A DNA stretch of 7,086 bases from Muribaculaceae bacterium. Its GTDB lineage: Bacteria; Bacteroidota; Bacteroidia; Bacteroidales; Muribaculaceae. The notes below the pieces were generated by a model. That model ran no database searches and was not told the origin of the DNA. It worked only from the letters and a program-made list of their open reading frames with translations. How positions within the stretch are numbered: the first letter of the stretch is position 1; each line of letters begins with the position of its first letter. Location of the stretch: positions 48,792 through 55,877 of the forward strand of contig JABUUJ010000027.1 of NCBI GenBank assembly GCA_021443235.1, in the 5' to 3' direction. Position numbers and translations under genes: made by a program. Of the stretch, positions 1-5,761 are shown one piece after another.

Positions 1-287
1 CGCCCAAAGAGCTCGGCATTGCTCCTCACGGTGTCGAGGCTGATGACCATGTCGCCCTGGATGCGTCGGCGGTTGCTGTAGTCAAATGTGATGATGTCGG
101 TGTAGTAGTCGTGCTGCAGAAACTGGCGGTTGGTCTCGAGGATGTATTCGTCGTCGCAAAACACATAGGTGAGTTTGCCCACCACCCTATCATGGTTGCG
201 GGCCACCTCGGCGAGCCATCGTGTGAGCTCGTCGGCGTCGAGTGCCGGCATGGGCGCGTTGTGAGTCAAAAATACTATCTCGGCCAT
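1..287 (-). CDS. ybeY: Endoribonuclease YbeY (rRNA maturation), 5' part only
   Basis: Reading the minus strand from the ATG at 287 gives 95 residues beginning MAEIVFLTHNAP before the window edge. YbeY is a single-strand-specific, zinc-dependent endoribonuclease acting in 16S rRNA 3' maturation and 70S quality control in the cytoplasm. Recognition rests on the segment at about residues 40-70 (TYVFCDDEYIL, then NRQFLQHDYYTDIITFDY), the Bacteroidales form of the conserved TDVLSF block, and on GDMVISLDTV at 78-87, matching the GD(I/L)xIS strand. The zinc-binding HGxLHxxGYDH motif should follow beyond the edge, so intactness cannot be judged. The family is usually about 140-150 residues, so roughly two thirds are present. 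An ATG at 300 is out of frame, which fixes the start at 287. A TAnnTTTG box lies 20 bases upstream, so the gene probably heads its own transcript with a very short leader. Confidence 0.9.
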   Translation of the reverse strand, partial: MAEIVFLTHNAPMPALDADELTRWLAEVARNHDRVVGKLTYVFCDDEYILETNRQFLQHDYYTDIITFDYSNRRRIQGDMVISLDTVRSNAELFG

Positions 288-307
288 CGTGTTGAAGCAT
301 TAACCCA

Positions 308-339
308 CAAAGTTAATGATTTTCGCACAAAATCCCACA
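308..339 (-). promoter_or_regulatory. Promoter for ybeY
   Basis: On the minus strand TAACTTTG (315 to 308) matches the Bacteroidetes -7 consensus TAnnTTTG exactly. TGTG (339 to 336), one base off the -33 TTTG, lies 20 bases upstream. The predicted start of transcription is only 12-17 bases before the ybeY ATG. The call is from sequence match and position only. Confidence 0.6.
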
Positions 340-524
340 CAACTTGCCCAAAAGTTTTCAAACTTGATTTTTTGGACCAAAAACCGCGGTCGCTCAAAAA
401 TGGCCGTTAGGCATGATAATTAGTGCTTTAGCCCGATTTTTGGCCCGTGAGAATCGAAAATTTGCCCACGCCTGGTAAAGTTATCACGATTTTCGCAGAA
501 AAAAACAGTATTTTTGGCATAGAT

Positions 525-556
525 TTTGCAAGTGTGATGTAAAAAGAGTAACTTTG
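525..556 (+). promoter_or_regulatory. Promoter for the NfeD-SPFH operon
   Basis: TTTG at 525-528, a 20-base spacer and TAACTTTG at 549-556 form a perfect match to the Bacteroidetes housekeeping promoter (TTTG, N19-21, TAnnTTTG). Transcription would start near 560-565, leaving a 5' leader of about 65-70 bases before the ATG at 630. The leader includes a small G/C-rich stretch around 580-598. Confidence 0.75.
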
Positions 557-629
557 GGGAAAGATACCTCATGTGGGACTTTAGGCCCCCTACCCCACTG
601 ATGACCGAGAAATTTAAAACCTCATAACT

Positions 630-1094
630 ATGATCGACTACTTTGCAGCCAACTTGTGGCAAGCGTGGGCACTGCTGTGCATCGTGTGCCTCATCCTGGA
701 ACTCACTTCAGGAGACTTTTTCATTATCTGTTTCTCAATCGGAGCCTTCGTGGCAGGATGCTGCAGCCCATTTACCGGATGGGTTGCCCAGATTCTCATC
801 TTTGCCGTGACCTCGGTGTTGTGCCTTGCATTCCTCAGGCCGCTTATGCTCAAACGCATAAAAACAAAAGAGCAACGCGTGAGCAACGCCGATGCCATCA
901 TAGGGCGCATCGGGCGCGTGAGCGAGACCATCGTTGAGGGTGGTCACGGCCGTGTGGCTATCGACGGCGACGACTGGAAGGCGCTTTCGCACGACGGCGC
1001 CGAAATCGCCAAGGGCGAGCCTGTGGAGGTGGTGAGCATCGAGAGCATCATCATCACCGTGCGCCCCAAGCCGAAAGCCGAAAATATACAATAA
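630..1094 (+). CDS. NfeD-family membrane protein (short form)
   Basis: A 154-residue protein of the short NfeD class: hydrophobic segments at about residues 12-26, 29-44 and 51-69, a basic stretch (LKRIKTKEQR, 74-83), then a C-terminal OB-fold-like domain from about 88 to 148. The OB part shows the family pattern GRIGRV, then GHGRVAIDGDDWKALS, then EPVEVVSIESIIITVRP. It lacks the N-terminal ClpP-like serine protease domain of long NfeD proteins, so it should be a non-catalytic partner. Short NfeD proteins are typically encoded beside an SPFH protein, and here one starts 20 bases downstream (compare E. coli YbbJ with QmcA), so the two are very likely co-transcribed and interact at the inner membrane. 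The ATG at 630 fits the promoter and puts the first membrane segment at the usual place. The precise biological role is uncertain across the family. Confidence 0.88.
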   Translation: MIDYFAANLWQAWALLCIVCLILELTSGDFFIICFSIGAFVAGCCSPFTGWVAQILIFAVTSVLCLAFLRPLMLKRIKTKEQRVSNADAIIGRIGRVSETIVEGGHGRVAIDGDDWKALSHDGAEIAKGEPVEVVSIESIIITVRPKPKAENIQ

Positions 1095-1114
1095 CCTATT
1101 TATAAAAATCAACT

Positions 1115-2068
1115 ATGGACATTACATTAATTATTTTAGGAGCAATCGTGCTGCTGGCACTGGTGCTCGTCAAAAAGAGCCTTGTAATCATCCCGCAGTC
1201 GGAGACTCGCATCATTGAGCGACTGGGCAAATACCACGACACGCTCAAGCCCGGCATCAACGTCATCATCCCGTTTATCGACGCCGCAAAGGTGATGATT
1301 TCGATGACCAACGGACGCTATCACTACACCACCTCCATCGACCTGAGAGAGCAGGTTTATGACTTCGACAAGCAGAATGTGATCACCAAGGATAACGTGC
1401 AGACGCAAATCAACGCCCTGCTCTACTTCCAAATCGTGGACCCGTTCAAGGCAGTATATGAGATCAACAACCTGCCCAACGCAATCGAGAAACTCACCCA
1501 GACCACGCTGCGTAACATAATCGGCGAACTCGAGCTCGACGAGACACTCACCAGCCGCGACACCATCAACACCAAGCTGCGTGCCGTGCTCGACGATGCC
1601 ACCAACAAGTGGGGTATCAAGGTAAATCGCGTTGAGTTGCAAGACATTACGCCTCCCAATAGCGTGCTTCAGGCAATGGAGAAACAGATGCAGGCCGAGC
1701 GTAACAAACGCGCCACCATCCTCACCAGCGAGGGCCAGAAGGCCGCCGCAATCCTTCAGTCGGAGGGTGAGAAAACCGCTCGCATCAACAAGGCAGAGGC
1801 CGACAAGCAGACCGAGATCCTGCGCGCCGAGGGCGACGCCCAGGCCCGCATACGCCGCGCCGAGGCCGAAGCCATCGCTATCGACAAAATCACCGAGGCC
1901 GTGGGCCGCAGCTCTAACCCAGCCAACTATCTGCTCGCCCAGAAGTACATCGACACACTGCAGGAGATTGCCCGCGGCAACGACACCAAGACCGTTTACC
2001 TGCCCTACGAGGCAACCAACCTCATGGGCTCAATAGGCGGCATCAAAGACTTGTTTAAGACCGAGTAA
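1115..2068 (+). CDS. SPFH/Band 7 (stomatin/paraslipin, QmcA-type) membrane protein
   Basis: A 317-residue SPFH-domain protein. Residues 3-25 form one N-terminal membrane anchor. The SPFH/PHB domain follows (about 21-180), with hallmarks GLGKYHDTLKPGINVIIPFID-like sequence at 36-56, TKDNVQTQINALLYFQIVDP at 91-110, ELELDETLTSRDTIN at 138-152 and WGIKVNRVELQDITPP at 166-181. A charged, Ala/Glu-rich coiled coil (about 187-262) repeats S/AEG and AEA units typical of stomatins and flotillins. The C-terminal LPYEATNLMGSIGGIKDLF (296-314) is typical of paraslipins. Such proteins oligomerise into membrane cages or microdomains, and E. coli QmcA is the best-known relative. The NfeD gene just upstream is the usual partner. 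Length and domain order look complete. The substrate or client is unknown, and HflC-like protease modulation is less likely because no HflK partner is adjacent. Confidence 0.92.
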   Translation: MDITLIILGAIVLLALVLVKKSLVIIPQSETRIIERLGKYHDTLKPGINVIIPFIDAAKVMISMTNGRYHYTTSIDLREQVYDFDKQNVITKDNVQTQINALLYFQIVDPFKAVYEINNLPNAIEKLTQTTLRNIIGELELDETLTSRDTINTKLRAVLDDATNKWGIKVNRVELQDITPPNSVLQAMEKQMQAERNKRATILTSEGQKAAAILQSEGEKTARINKAEADKQTEILRAEGDAQARIRRAEAEAIAIDKITEAVGRSSNPANYLLAQKYIDTLQEIARGNDTKTVYLPYEATNLMGSIGGIKDLFKTE

Positions 2069-2127
2069 CGGGAGCCCCCCGCTGCCCCCCAAGTTGGTGG
2101 AGCGGATGTGATGAATGCATTATAGAG

Positions 2128-2161
2128 GTGGAGACGCGATATACACGCGCCTCCACTTTTT
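2128..2161 (+). terminator. Intrinsic terminator after the NfeD-SPFH operon
   Basis: GTGGAGACGCG (2128-2138) pairs with CGCGCCTCCAC (2146-2156): an 11-position stem with one A/C mismatch and a 7-base loop. TTTTT (2157-2161) follows directly. It lies 60 bases after the SPFH stop codon. The opposite strand has no T-run after the stem, so it should work only in the plus direction. Confidence 0.85.
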
Positions 2162-2217
2162 GCTTTCAATGCGCTACCATGTTTTGCTTTGGAAAACACA
2201 ATAAGGGCACTGCGGTA

Positions 2218-2248
2218 GGGTAGGGTGGTGGGAAAATATTTTTTGGGG
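2218..2248 (+). other. G-run cluster, possible G-quadruplex
   Basis: Runs GGG at 2218-2220, GGG at 2223-2225, GGG at 2230-2232 and GGGG at 2245-2248 are separated by 2, 4 and 12 bases. The last loop is longer than the usual 7-base limit, so any quadruplex would be non-canonical. The cluster ends only 3 bases before the -33 region of the cotH-type gene promoter. Confidence 0.3.
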
Positions 2249-2251
2249 AAA

Positions 2252-2284
2252 TGTGCATGTTTCCACAAATTTTGCTTATCTTTG
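2252..2284 (+). promoter_or_regulatory. Promoter for the CotH-glycosyltransferase unit
   Basis: TATCTTTG at 2277-2284 matches the TAnnTTTG -7 box. TGTG at 2252-2255 lies 21 bases upstream as an imperfect -33 element. Transcription should start around 2288-2293. That makes the ATG at 2296 nearly leaderless and favours the in-frame ATG at 2314 as the true start. Confidence 0.65.
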
Positions 2285-2313
2285 TAAGTTAAATCATGAT
2301 AAAACCTAAGAAA

Positions 2314-4020
2314 ATGAAGAAATATATCCTTTTGGCAATCGTTTCGGCGGCAGCGCTCAGCGCAAGCGCACAACTCACTATAGGCGGACACCTCGCAGTG
2401 CTCGACAGCCTTACCAGCACCTACCTGTGCCCTGTTGCTAAGACGCAGTTTGGCACCGACCTTGTGGCGCCTGTGACCTACACAGCCGACAGCACAGCCA
2501 CAGTCACCATCGACGGCGCCGAGGTAGCGTGGGGAGCCGAACACACCTTCACGGCAGTGGAGGGCGGCAAGCGCTGGGCCATCACGATGGCCGATGGTGA
2601 CAGTATTGTAACACGTTATATCACATTTACTTACCTGCCCGTGATGGTGATGAATGGCGAGTTTGGCAGCAATTACACACTGGGCACAATACAGGTGCTT
2701 GAGCCCGAGAACTACACCGACGAGCTGATGCCTTGCAAGGTGAAATGGCGTGGAGCCTCGACCGCCCTGAGTAAAAGGCACAAACGCAATTACCACCTCA
2801 AGTTTGTTGACGAGCAGGGCGAAAAAATGGACCGCAAGTTCATGGGACTGCGCAAGGACAACAGCTGGATAATGGACGCCGGCCAAATCGACTTCTTGCG
2901 CGTGCGCAACCGCGTGGCGACACAGATATGGAACGATTTCGCCACACTTCCCTATTACGCCGACCTTGAGCCGAAGGTGAAAACCGGCGTTGACGGCGGT
3001 TTCGTCGAGGTGATTCTCAATGGCAAGTATGTGGGCTTCTACGCGCTCACCGAGGCTATGGACCGCAAGCAGATGAAGCTTGCGAAATATGACCCCGAGA
3101 CCCTTGAGATACGCGGCCAGCTGTGGAAAACCACCGTGCTCAGCAGCATCAACTCGTTCATGATCTACAAGCCAGAATACGACAACACGTCGGACAACTA
3201 CTACGGCATCGAGACCAAATATCCCGAGCTCGACGAGGTGTGCCCCACCGAGTATAAGACACTTGTGGAGGCCATTGCAATAGCCGACACGTCGACCGTG
3301 TCCAACTTCAACCACAAGGCCGACGCCTACTTCGACATCCCCGTGCTCATCGACTATGAGATCTTCCTGCAGGTGCTGCTCGCTACCGACAGCTACAGTA
3401 AAAACATCTACTGGTTCTGCTATGACCGCACCGCCGACAAGAAGCTCTCGCTGGGTGTGTGGGACCTCGACACCTCGGTGGGAGGCAACTGGGAAACCGG
3501 CTCGTTCCACCCCAGCAGCCTCAGCCCCACGCGCAGCCTCATATTTGCCAACGGCACCTTCGGCCGCATCTCGCTGTACGACAGCCGCTGGTATCGAGAC
3601 AGCTACAAGCGTTACCGCGAGTTGCGCAACACATTCTTCACCGAGGACAACATCATCAGCTACTATGAGAATGCCGTCAACGAGGTCACCAACTGCGGCG
3701 CCGTCGCGCGCGAGGAGGCTCGCTGGTCGCGCGACAGCGACCTCTCGGGGCGTGAGCTCAACATCGCAAGCGAGCTCGAGTATGTCAAGGACTGGATCAG
3801 GATACGCCTGCCGCACCTCGACGCCAATCGCTATGCCGAGCCAGTCTTTGGCGATGTGAACGGCGACCGTGTGGTCGACATCAACGACATCAACGTCGCC
3901 GTGAATTGCGTCCTGCATGATGGCATTTGGGACAACTGGCAGAGCGACGTTAACCAGGACGGCACCACCGACGTGGTCGACATCAACAATATCATCAACG
4001 TCATTCTCAACGCACAATAA
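2314..4020 (+). CDS. Secreted CotH-type kinase with C-terminal dockerin-like domain
   Basis: Start chosen at 2314 (568 residues): it gives a textbook Sec signal peptide (MKK, hydrophobic core, SASA|Q cleavage after residue 19) and a reasonable leader; the upstream ATG at 2296 would add only MIKPKK. After a small N-terminal beta-like region (about 20-108) comes a CotH kinase domain (about 108-500). Its signs are WRGAS (145-149), KRNYHLKF (157-164), KFMGLRKDNSWIMD (175-188), LRVRNRVATQIW (195-206), VEVILNGKYVGFYALTE (231-247) and VWDLDTSVGGNW, with acidic D384 and D386, probably metal-binding as in the family. B. subtilis CotH phosphorylates spore coat proteins; the substrate here is unknown. 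The C-terminus (about 512-568) holds two intact dockerin-type calcium loops, DVNGDRVVDIND (514-525) and DVNQDGTTDVVD (545-556), each followed by a short helix. A glycosyltransferase gene starts 15 bases downstream. The signal peptide lacks a lipobox cysteine, so it is probably not a lipoprotein. Confidence 0.88.
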   Translation: MKKYILLAIVSAAALSASAQLTIGGHLAVLDSLTSTYLCPVAKTQFGTDLVAPVTYTADSTATVTIDGAEVAWGAEHTFTAVEGGKRWAITMADGDSIVTRYITFTYLPVMVMNGEFGSNYTLGTIQVLEPENYTDELMPCKVKWRGASTALSKRHKRNYHLKFVDEQGEKMDRKFMGLRKDNSWIMDAGQIDFLRVRNRVATQIWNDFATLPYYADLEPKVKTGVDGGFVEVILNGKYVGFYALTEAMDRKQMKLAKYDPETLEIRGQLWKTTVLSSINSFMIYKPEYDNTSDNYYGIETKYPELDEVCPTEYKTLVEAIAIADTSTVSNFNHKADAYFDIPVLIDYEIFLQVLLATDSYSKNIYWFCYDRTADKKLSLGVWDLDTSVGGNWETGSFHPSSLSPTRSLIFANGTFGRISLYDSRWYRDSYKRYRELRNTFFTEDNIISYYENAVNEVTNCGAVAREEARWSRDSDLSGRELNIASELEYVKDWIRIRLPHLDANRYAEPVFGDVNGDRVVDINDINVAVNCVLHDGIWDNWQSDVNQDGTTDVVDINNIINVILNAQ

Positions 4021-4035
4021 CCAACGATTACACCA

Positions 4036-5145
4036 ATGATTAACGTATTTCATGTTGTATCGGGCAAAATATGGGGCGGACCCGAGCAGTCGGCCTACGA
4101 CATGGTGTCGCGACTGCGTCACGACCCCCGCTTCTACGTTGAGGTCGTGTGCAAGAAAAACAATTGCATCCTCAACGAGTTCCGCAAGCTCGAGGTGCCC
4201 ATCTCCATTCTCCCGCTCAAGGGAATGACCGACCTCGACAGCCCCATGCGCTTCGCACGCCAGCTGCGCAAGGGGCACAACATCGTCCACGTGCACACGT
4301 TTCACGACGCCTTCATGGCAGTGTGGGCAAGGCGAGTGAGCAACAACCCCAACACCATGATTGTGCTCACCGTGCACGGCATATACCACCCTCGCGCCAA
4401 CTACCTCTACCGCAAGATCTACGACTCGATCGACCATCTGATCTTCACCTCGCAGCTGTCGCAGGACGAGTTTGTGGGGCGCGCCAGGAAGCTCGACGTC
4501 ACCAAGTCGACGGTGATACGCGACAGCGTGCTGCCTAACCCCATGCTCGCCGACGTGCCTGTGCCCAACATGCGCGAGCGACTGGATGTGCAGCCCGGAC
4601 AGGCGCTGATCATGTATCACGGACGCCTGTGCCACGACAAGGGCGTCGACGTGCTTCTCAAAGCGGTGTCGCTGCTCAACCGCGACACCTACAAGCTGAT
4701 GATAATAGGGGAGGGGACTCGCAAGTTCATCAGCGAGCTCAAGAGCTTTATCGTGGCCAACGGACTGGTGCGCAATGTGTCGCTGCTGGGTTTCTGCAAC
4801 AACATCACCAAGTATGTGGCGCAGAGCGACATAGGCGTGTTGCCGTCGGTGGCACCCGAGGCGCTGGGACTTGCCAACCTTGAATACATGATGCAGGGCA
4901 GGCCGCACATCACCACCAACAATGGCGCCCAGCTGGAGTATGTGGTCGACGGCAAGAACGGATATGTCGTAACGCCCGACAACCACTTTGTGCTCGCATC
5001 GGCCATCAAGACACTCATCGAGAACCCCGACCTGCGCGAGCGCCTTGGCAGGCAGGCCCAGGAGGACTTCAACCGTGAGCTCAACTACGACAACTTCTAC
5101 AACCACCTCACCCAGCTCTACCTCTCGCTAAAGAGAAAGGCGTGA
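4036..5145 (+). CDS. GT-B glycosyltransferase, family 4 type
   Basis: A 369-residue cytoplasmic glycosyltransferase with the two-Rossmann GT-B layout. The N-terminal acceptor half begins VFHVVSGKIWGGPEQSAYDM (4-23), with the glycine-rich GG loop usual in GT4, and continues with HNIVHVHTFHDAF (81-93) and LTVHGIYHPR (111-120). The C-terminal donor half has YHGRLCHDKGVDVLLKA (194-210), LMIIGEGT (221-228), LLGFCNNI (250-257) and the EX7E motif E275-ALGLANL-E283, which binds the nucleotide-sugar donor in retaining GT4 enzymes. The sugar and acceptor cannot be read from sequence, and no other polysaccharide genes are visible. The 15-base gap to the CotH gene and the lack of a terminator or promoter between them indicate one transcript. 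Length is typical of the family and it looks intact. Confidence 0.9.
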   Translation: MINVFHVVSGKIWGGPEQSAYDMVSRLRHDPRFYVEVVCKKNNCILNEFRKLEVPISILPLKGMTDLDSPMRFARQLRKGHNIVHVHTFHDAFMAVWARRVSNNPNTMIVLTVHGIYHPRANYLYRKIYDSIDHLIFTSQLSQDEFVGRARKLDVTKSTVIRDSVLPNPMLADVPVPNMRERLDVQPGQALIMYHGRLCHDKGVDVLLKAVSLLNRDTYKLMIIGEGTRKFISELKSFIVANGLVRNVSLLGFCNNITKYVAQSDIGVLPSVAPEALGLANLEYMMQGRPHITTNNGAQLEYVVDGKNGYVVTPDNHFVLASAIKTLIENPDLRERLGRQAQEDFNRELNYDNFYNHLTQLYLSLKRKA

Positions 5146-5166
5146 GTTTTATGTGGGCGGGGTGCC

Positions 5167-5213
5167 AAAATGGCTTGGTTTTGTCAGCAATGACAGGGCC
5201 GAGCCATTTTTTT
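5167..5213 (+). terminator. Intrinsic terminator after the glycosyltransferase gene
   Basis: AATGGCTTGG (5169-5178) pairs with CCGAGCCATT (5199-5208), with one T/G wobble. TTT/GGG wobbles continue inward to TGTCA-GCAA-TGACA (5182-5195), whose loop is a GNRA-type tetraloop. A run of seven T (5207-5213) follows. It begins 21 bases after the stop codon. The stem also has A-rich DNA on its 5' side, so weak bidirectional action is possible, although no minus-strand gene feeds into it. Confidence 0.9.
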
Positions 5214-5247
5214 GTGCCAAAGTTGGCATAAAAACGGGTTTTGGCAC
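5214..5247. repeat. Inverted repeats with GTGCCAAA arms
   Basis: GTGCCAAA (5214-5221) is the exact reverse complement of TTTGGCAC (5240-5247). Inside it TGCCAA (5215-5220) also mirrors TTGGCA (5223-5228), so two mutually exclusive foldings are possible. GTGCCAAAA also occurs at 5162-5170 and TTTGGCAC again at 5398-5405. No T-run follows, so it is not an obvious terminator. Confidence 0.55.
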
Positions 5248-5482
5248 AGAAATTGTGGCTATAATAATAAAGGGAAAAAAATGAATAATAAAAGAAAAAG
5301 ATAATAGTAAATTTTACACATTATTATATATAGGGGCACCATTGCCCTTCGGCTTACCTCAACAGCCCGCCCTTGACGAGATGCCTTGCGACCCCCCTTT
5401 GGCACAAAAACAGGCCATTTGGCCACCAAAGTGTAAACAAAAGTTAAAAATCACTCACACAACGCATTTTCTTGCTAAAATA

Positions 5483-5514
5483 TTTGGTAGTTTCAAATAT
5501 TTTACTTACCTTTG
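5483..5514 (+). promoter_or_regulatory. Strong consensus promoter for the sigma-factor gene
   Basis: TTTG (5483-5486), 20 bases, then TACCTTTG (5507-5514) is a perfect Bacteroidetes housekeeping promoter. The start point should fall near 5518-5523. The next convincing gene starts at 5762, so the transcript would have a leader of about 240 bases, unusually long for this group. Confidence 0.8.
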
Positions 5515-5538
5515 CACCACTTTTTTAGAAATCAACCG

Positions 5539-5568
5539 ATGAGTGTTAAATTTTCTACCACGAAATAA
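5539..5568 (+). CDS. Candidate 9-codon leader ORF (MSVKFSTTK)
   Basis: The first ATG after the predicted transcription start opens a 9-codon frame, MSVKFSTTK, ending in TAA. Seven of nine residues match residues 132-140 of the sigma factor encoded downstream (TSVKFSTDK, in the promoter-recognition region 2.4), although five of those seven residues use a different synonymous third base. The match may be chance for so short a peptide. After its stop, the same frame stays open from 5569 to 5649 and contains an ATG at 5620 (MRRTTLFPTP). Translation is unproven, and no recognisable ribosome site precedes it, though that is normal here. Confidence 0.2.
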   Translation: MSVKFSTTK

Positions 5569-5651
5569 CACAAATTGACCGTAATCGTGCTCGGTTCTGC
5601 CCGCCAAAACACATTGGTGATGCGCAGGACCACTCTTTTCCCAACACCATA

Positions 5652-5699
5652 AAATCAGAACGAAAATTCTCTGGACGTCTAAATTTTGCGTTCTGGTTT
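5652..5699 (+). promoter_or_regulatory. Leader hairpin upstream of the sigma gene
   Basis: Bases 5652-5668 pair with 5682-5699 in a 17-bp stem. CAGAACG (5656-5662) faces CGTTCTG (5689-5695) and AAAATT (5663-5668) faces AATTTT (5682-5687). Defects are one bulged G (5688) and one T/G wobble. The 13-base loop contains the self-complementary GACGTC (5674-5679), which could allow loop-loop contact. No T-run follows, so it is a leader structure or protein site rather than a simple terminator. Confidence 0.55.
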
Positions 5700-5702
5700 A
5701 GT

Positions 5703-5717
5703 GTGTAATTATTACAC
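5703..5717. promoter_or_regulatory. Palindromic operator-like site GTGTAA-TTA-TTACAC
   Basis: A perfect 6-base inverted repeat with a 3-base spacer, 45 bases before the sigma ATG. It covers the position where a -33 element would sit for the possible second promoter with -7 box at 5735-5742, as a repressor site would. The cognate regulator is not known. Confidence 0.4.
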
Positions 5718-5734
5718 TAATTAATCTCTTAAAT

Positions 5735-5742
5735 TATATTTG
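5735..5742 (+). promoter_or_regulatory. Possible second -7 box for the sigma gene
   Basis: TATATTTG matches TAnnTTTG and lies 19 bases before the ATG at 5762. No TTTG is found 19-21 bases upstream (that place reads TTAC inside the palindrome), so it is weaker than the promoter at 5483-5514 and may be chance in AT-rich DNA. Confidence 0.3.
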
Positions 5743-5761
5743 GTTTTTATTGACTTAACTA

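Larger units (their letters stand above)
288..629. other. Divergent ybeY/nfeD spacer (342 bp)
   Basis: AT-rich spacer between two divergent genes; no convincing coding sequence was seen. It holds the two promoters at 308-339 (minus) and 525-556 (plus). Short symmetric elements are AAGTTT-TC-AAACTT at 352-365, TTTTTGG-A-CCAAAAA at 369-383 and CCGCGG at 384-389. A 10-base direct repeat GATTTTCGCA occurs at 318-327, next to the ybeY -7 box, and at 488-497, upstream of the nfeD promoter. These could be regulator sites or chance in AT-rich DNA. No terminator or RNA gene was recognised. Confidence 0.7.
5146..5761. other. 616-bp AT-rich spacer and sigma-gene leader
   Basis: No convincing protein gene was found here apart from a 9-codon candidate leader ORF. 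In order it holds: the glycosyltransferase terminator (5167-5213); short GTGCCAAA-type inverted repeats (5214-5247, with another copy at 5398-5405); a very AT-rich stretch (about 5260-5330); a small GGGCA-CCAT-TGCCC hairpin (5334-5347); GGCCA-TT-TGGCC (5413-5424); the sigma-gene promoter (5483-5514); then a leader of about 240 bases with a hairpin and a palindrome. The long leader suggests post-transcriptional or operator-based control of the sigma gene. Confidence 0.7.

Noticed and set aside
111..410. A 99-codon plus-strand frame
   Set aside because: It lies largely antisense to ybeY, runs through the ybeY promoter, and has no recognisable domain.
420..662. An 80-codon minus-strand frame in the divergent spacer
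   Set aside because: It covers the promoter and leader of the NfeD operon on the opposite strand and overlaps its first codons; composition looks non-coding.
735..1112. A 125-codon minus-strand frame opposite the NfeD gene, and a similar 168-codon frame opposite the SPFH gene (1136-1642)
   Set aside because: Both are shadows of well-supported plus-strand genes and show no domain or membrane pattern of their own.
2296..2313. Upstream ATG start for the CotH-type protein
   Set aside because: It would leave only a few bases after the predicted transcription start and adds a non-typical extension before a standard MKK signal peptide.
2005..5106. A 1033-codon open frame on the minus strand spanning the kinase and glycosyltransferase genes
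   Set aside because: It is antisense to two genes with clear protein domains. The translation is rich in Val, His and Asp with no recognisable domain, as expected from the mirror of GC-rich codons, and it crosses a promoter and a terminator.
5342..5542. A 66-codon frame from a TTG start in the spacer
   Set aside because: It reads straight through the consensus promoter at 5483-5514, has no promoter of its own, and shows no protein pattern.
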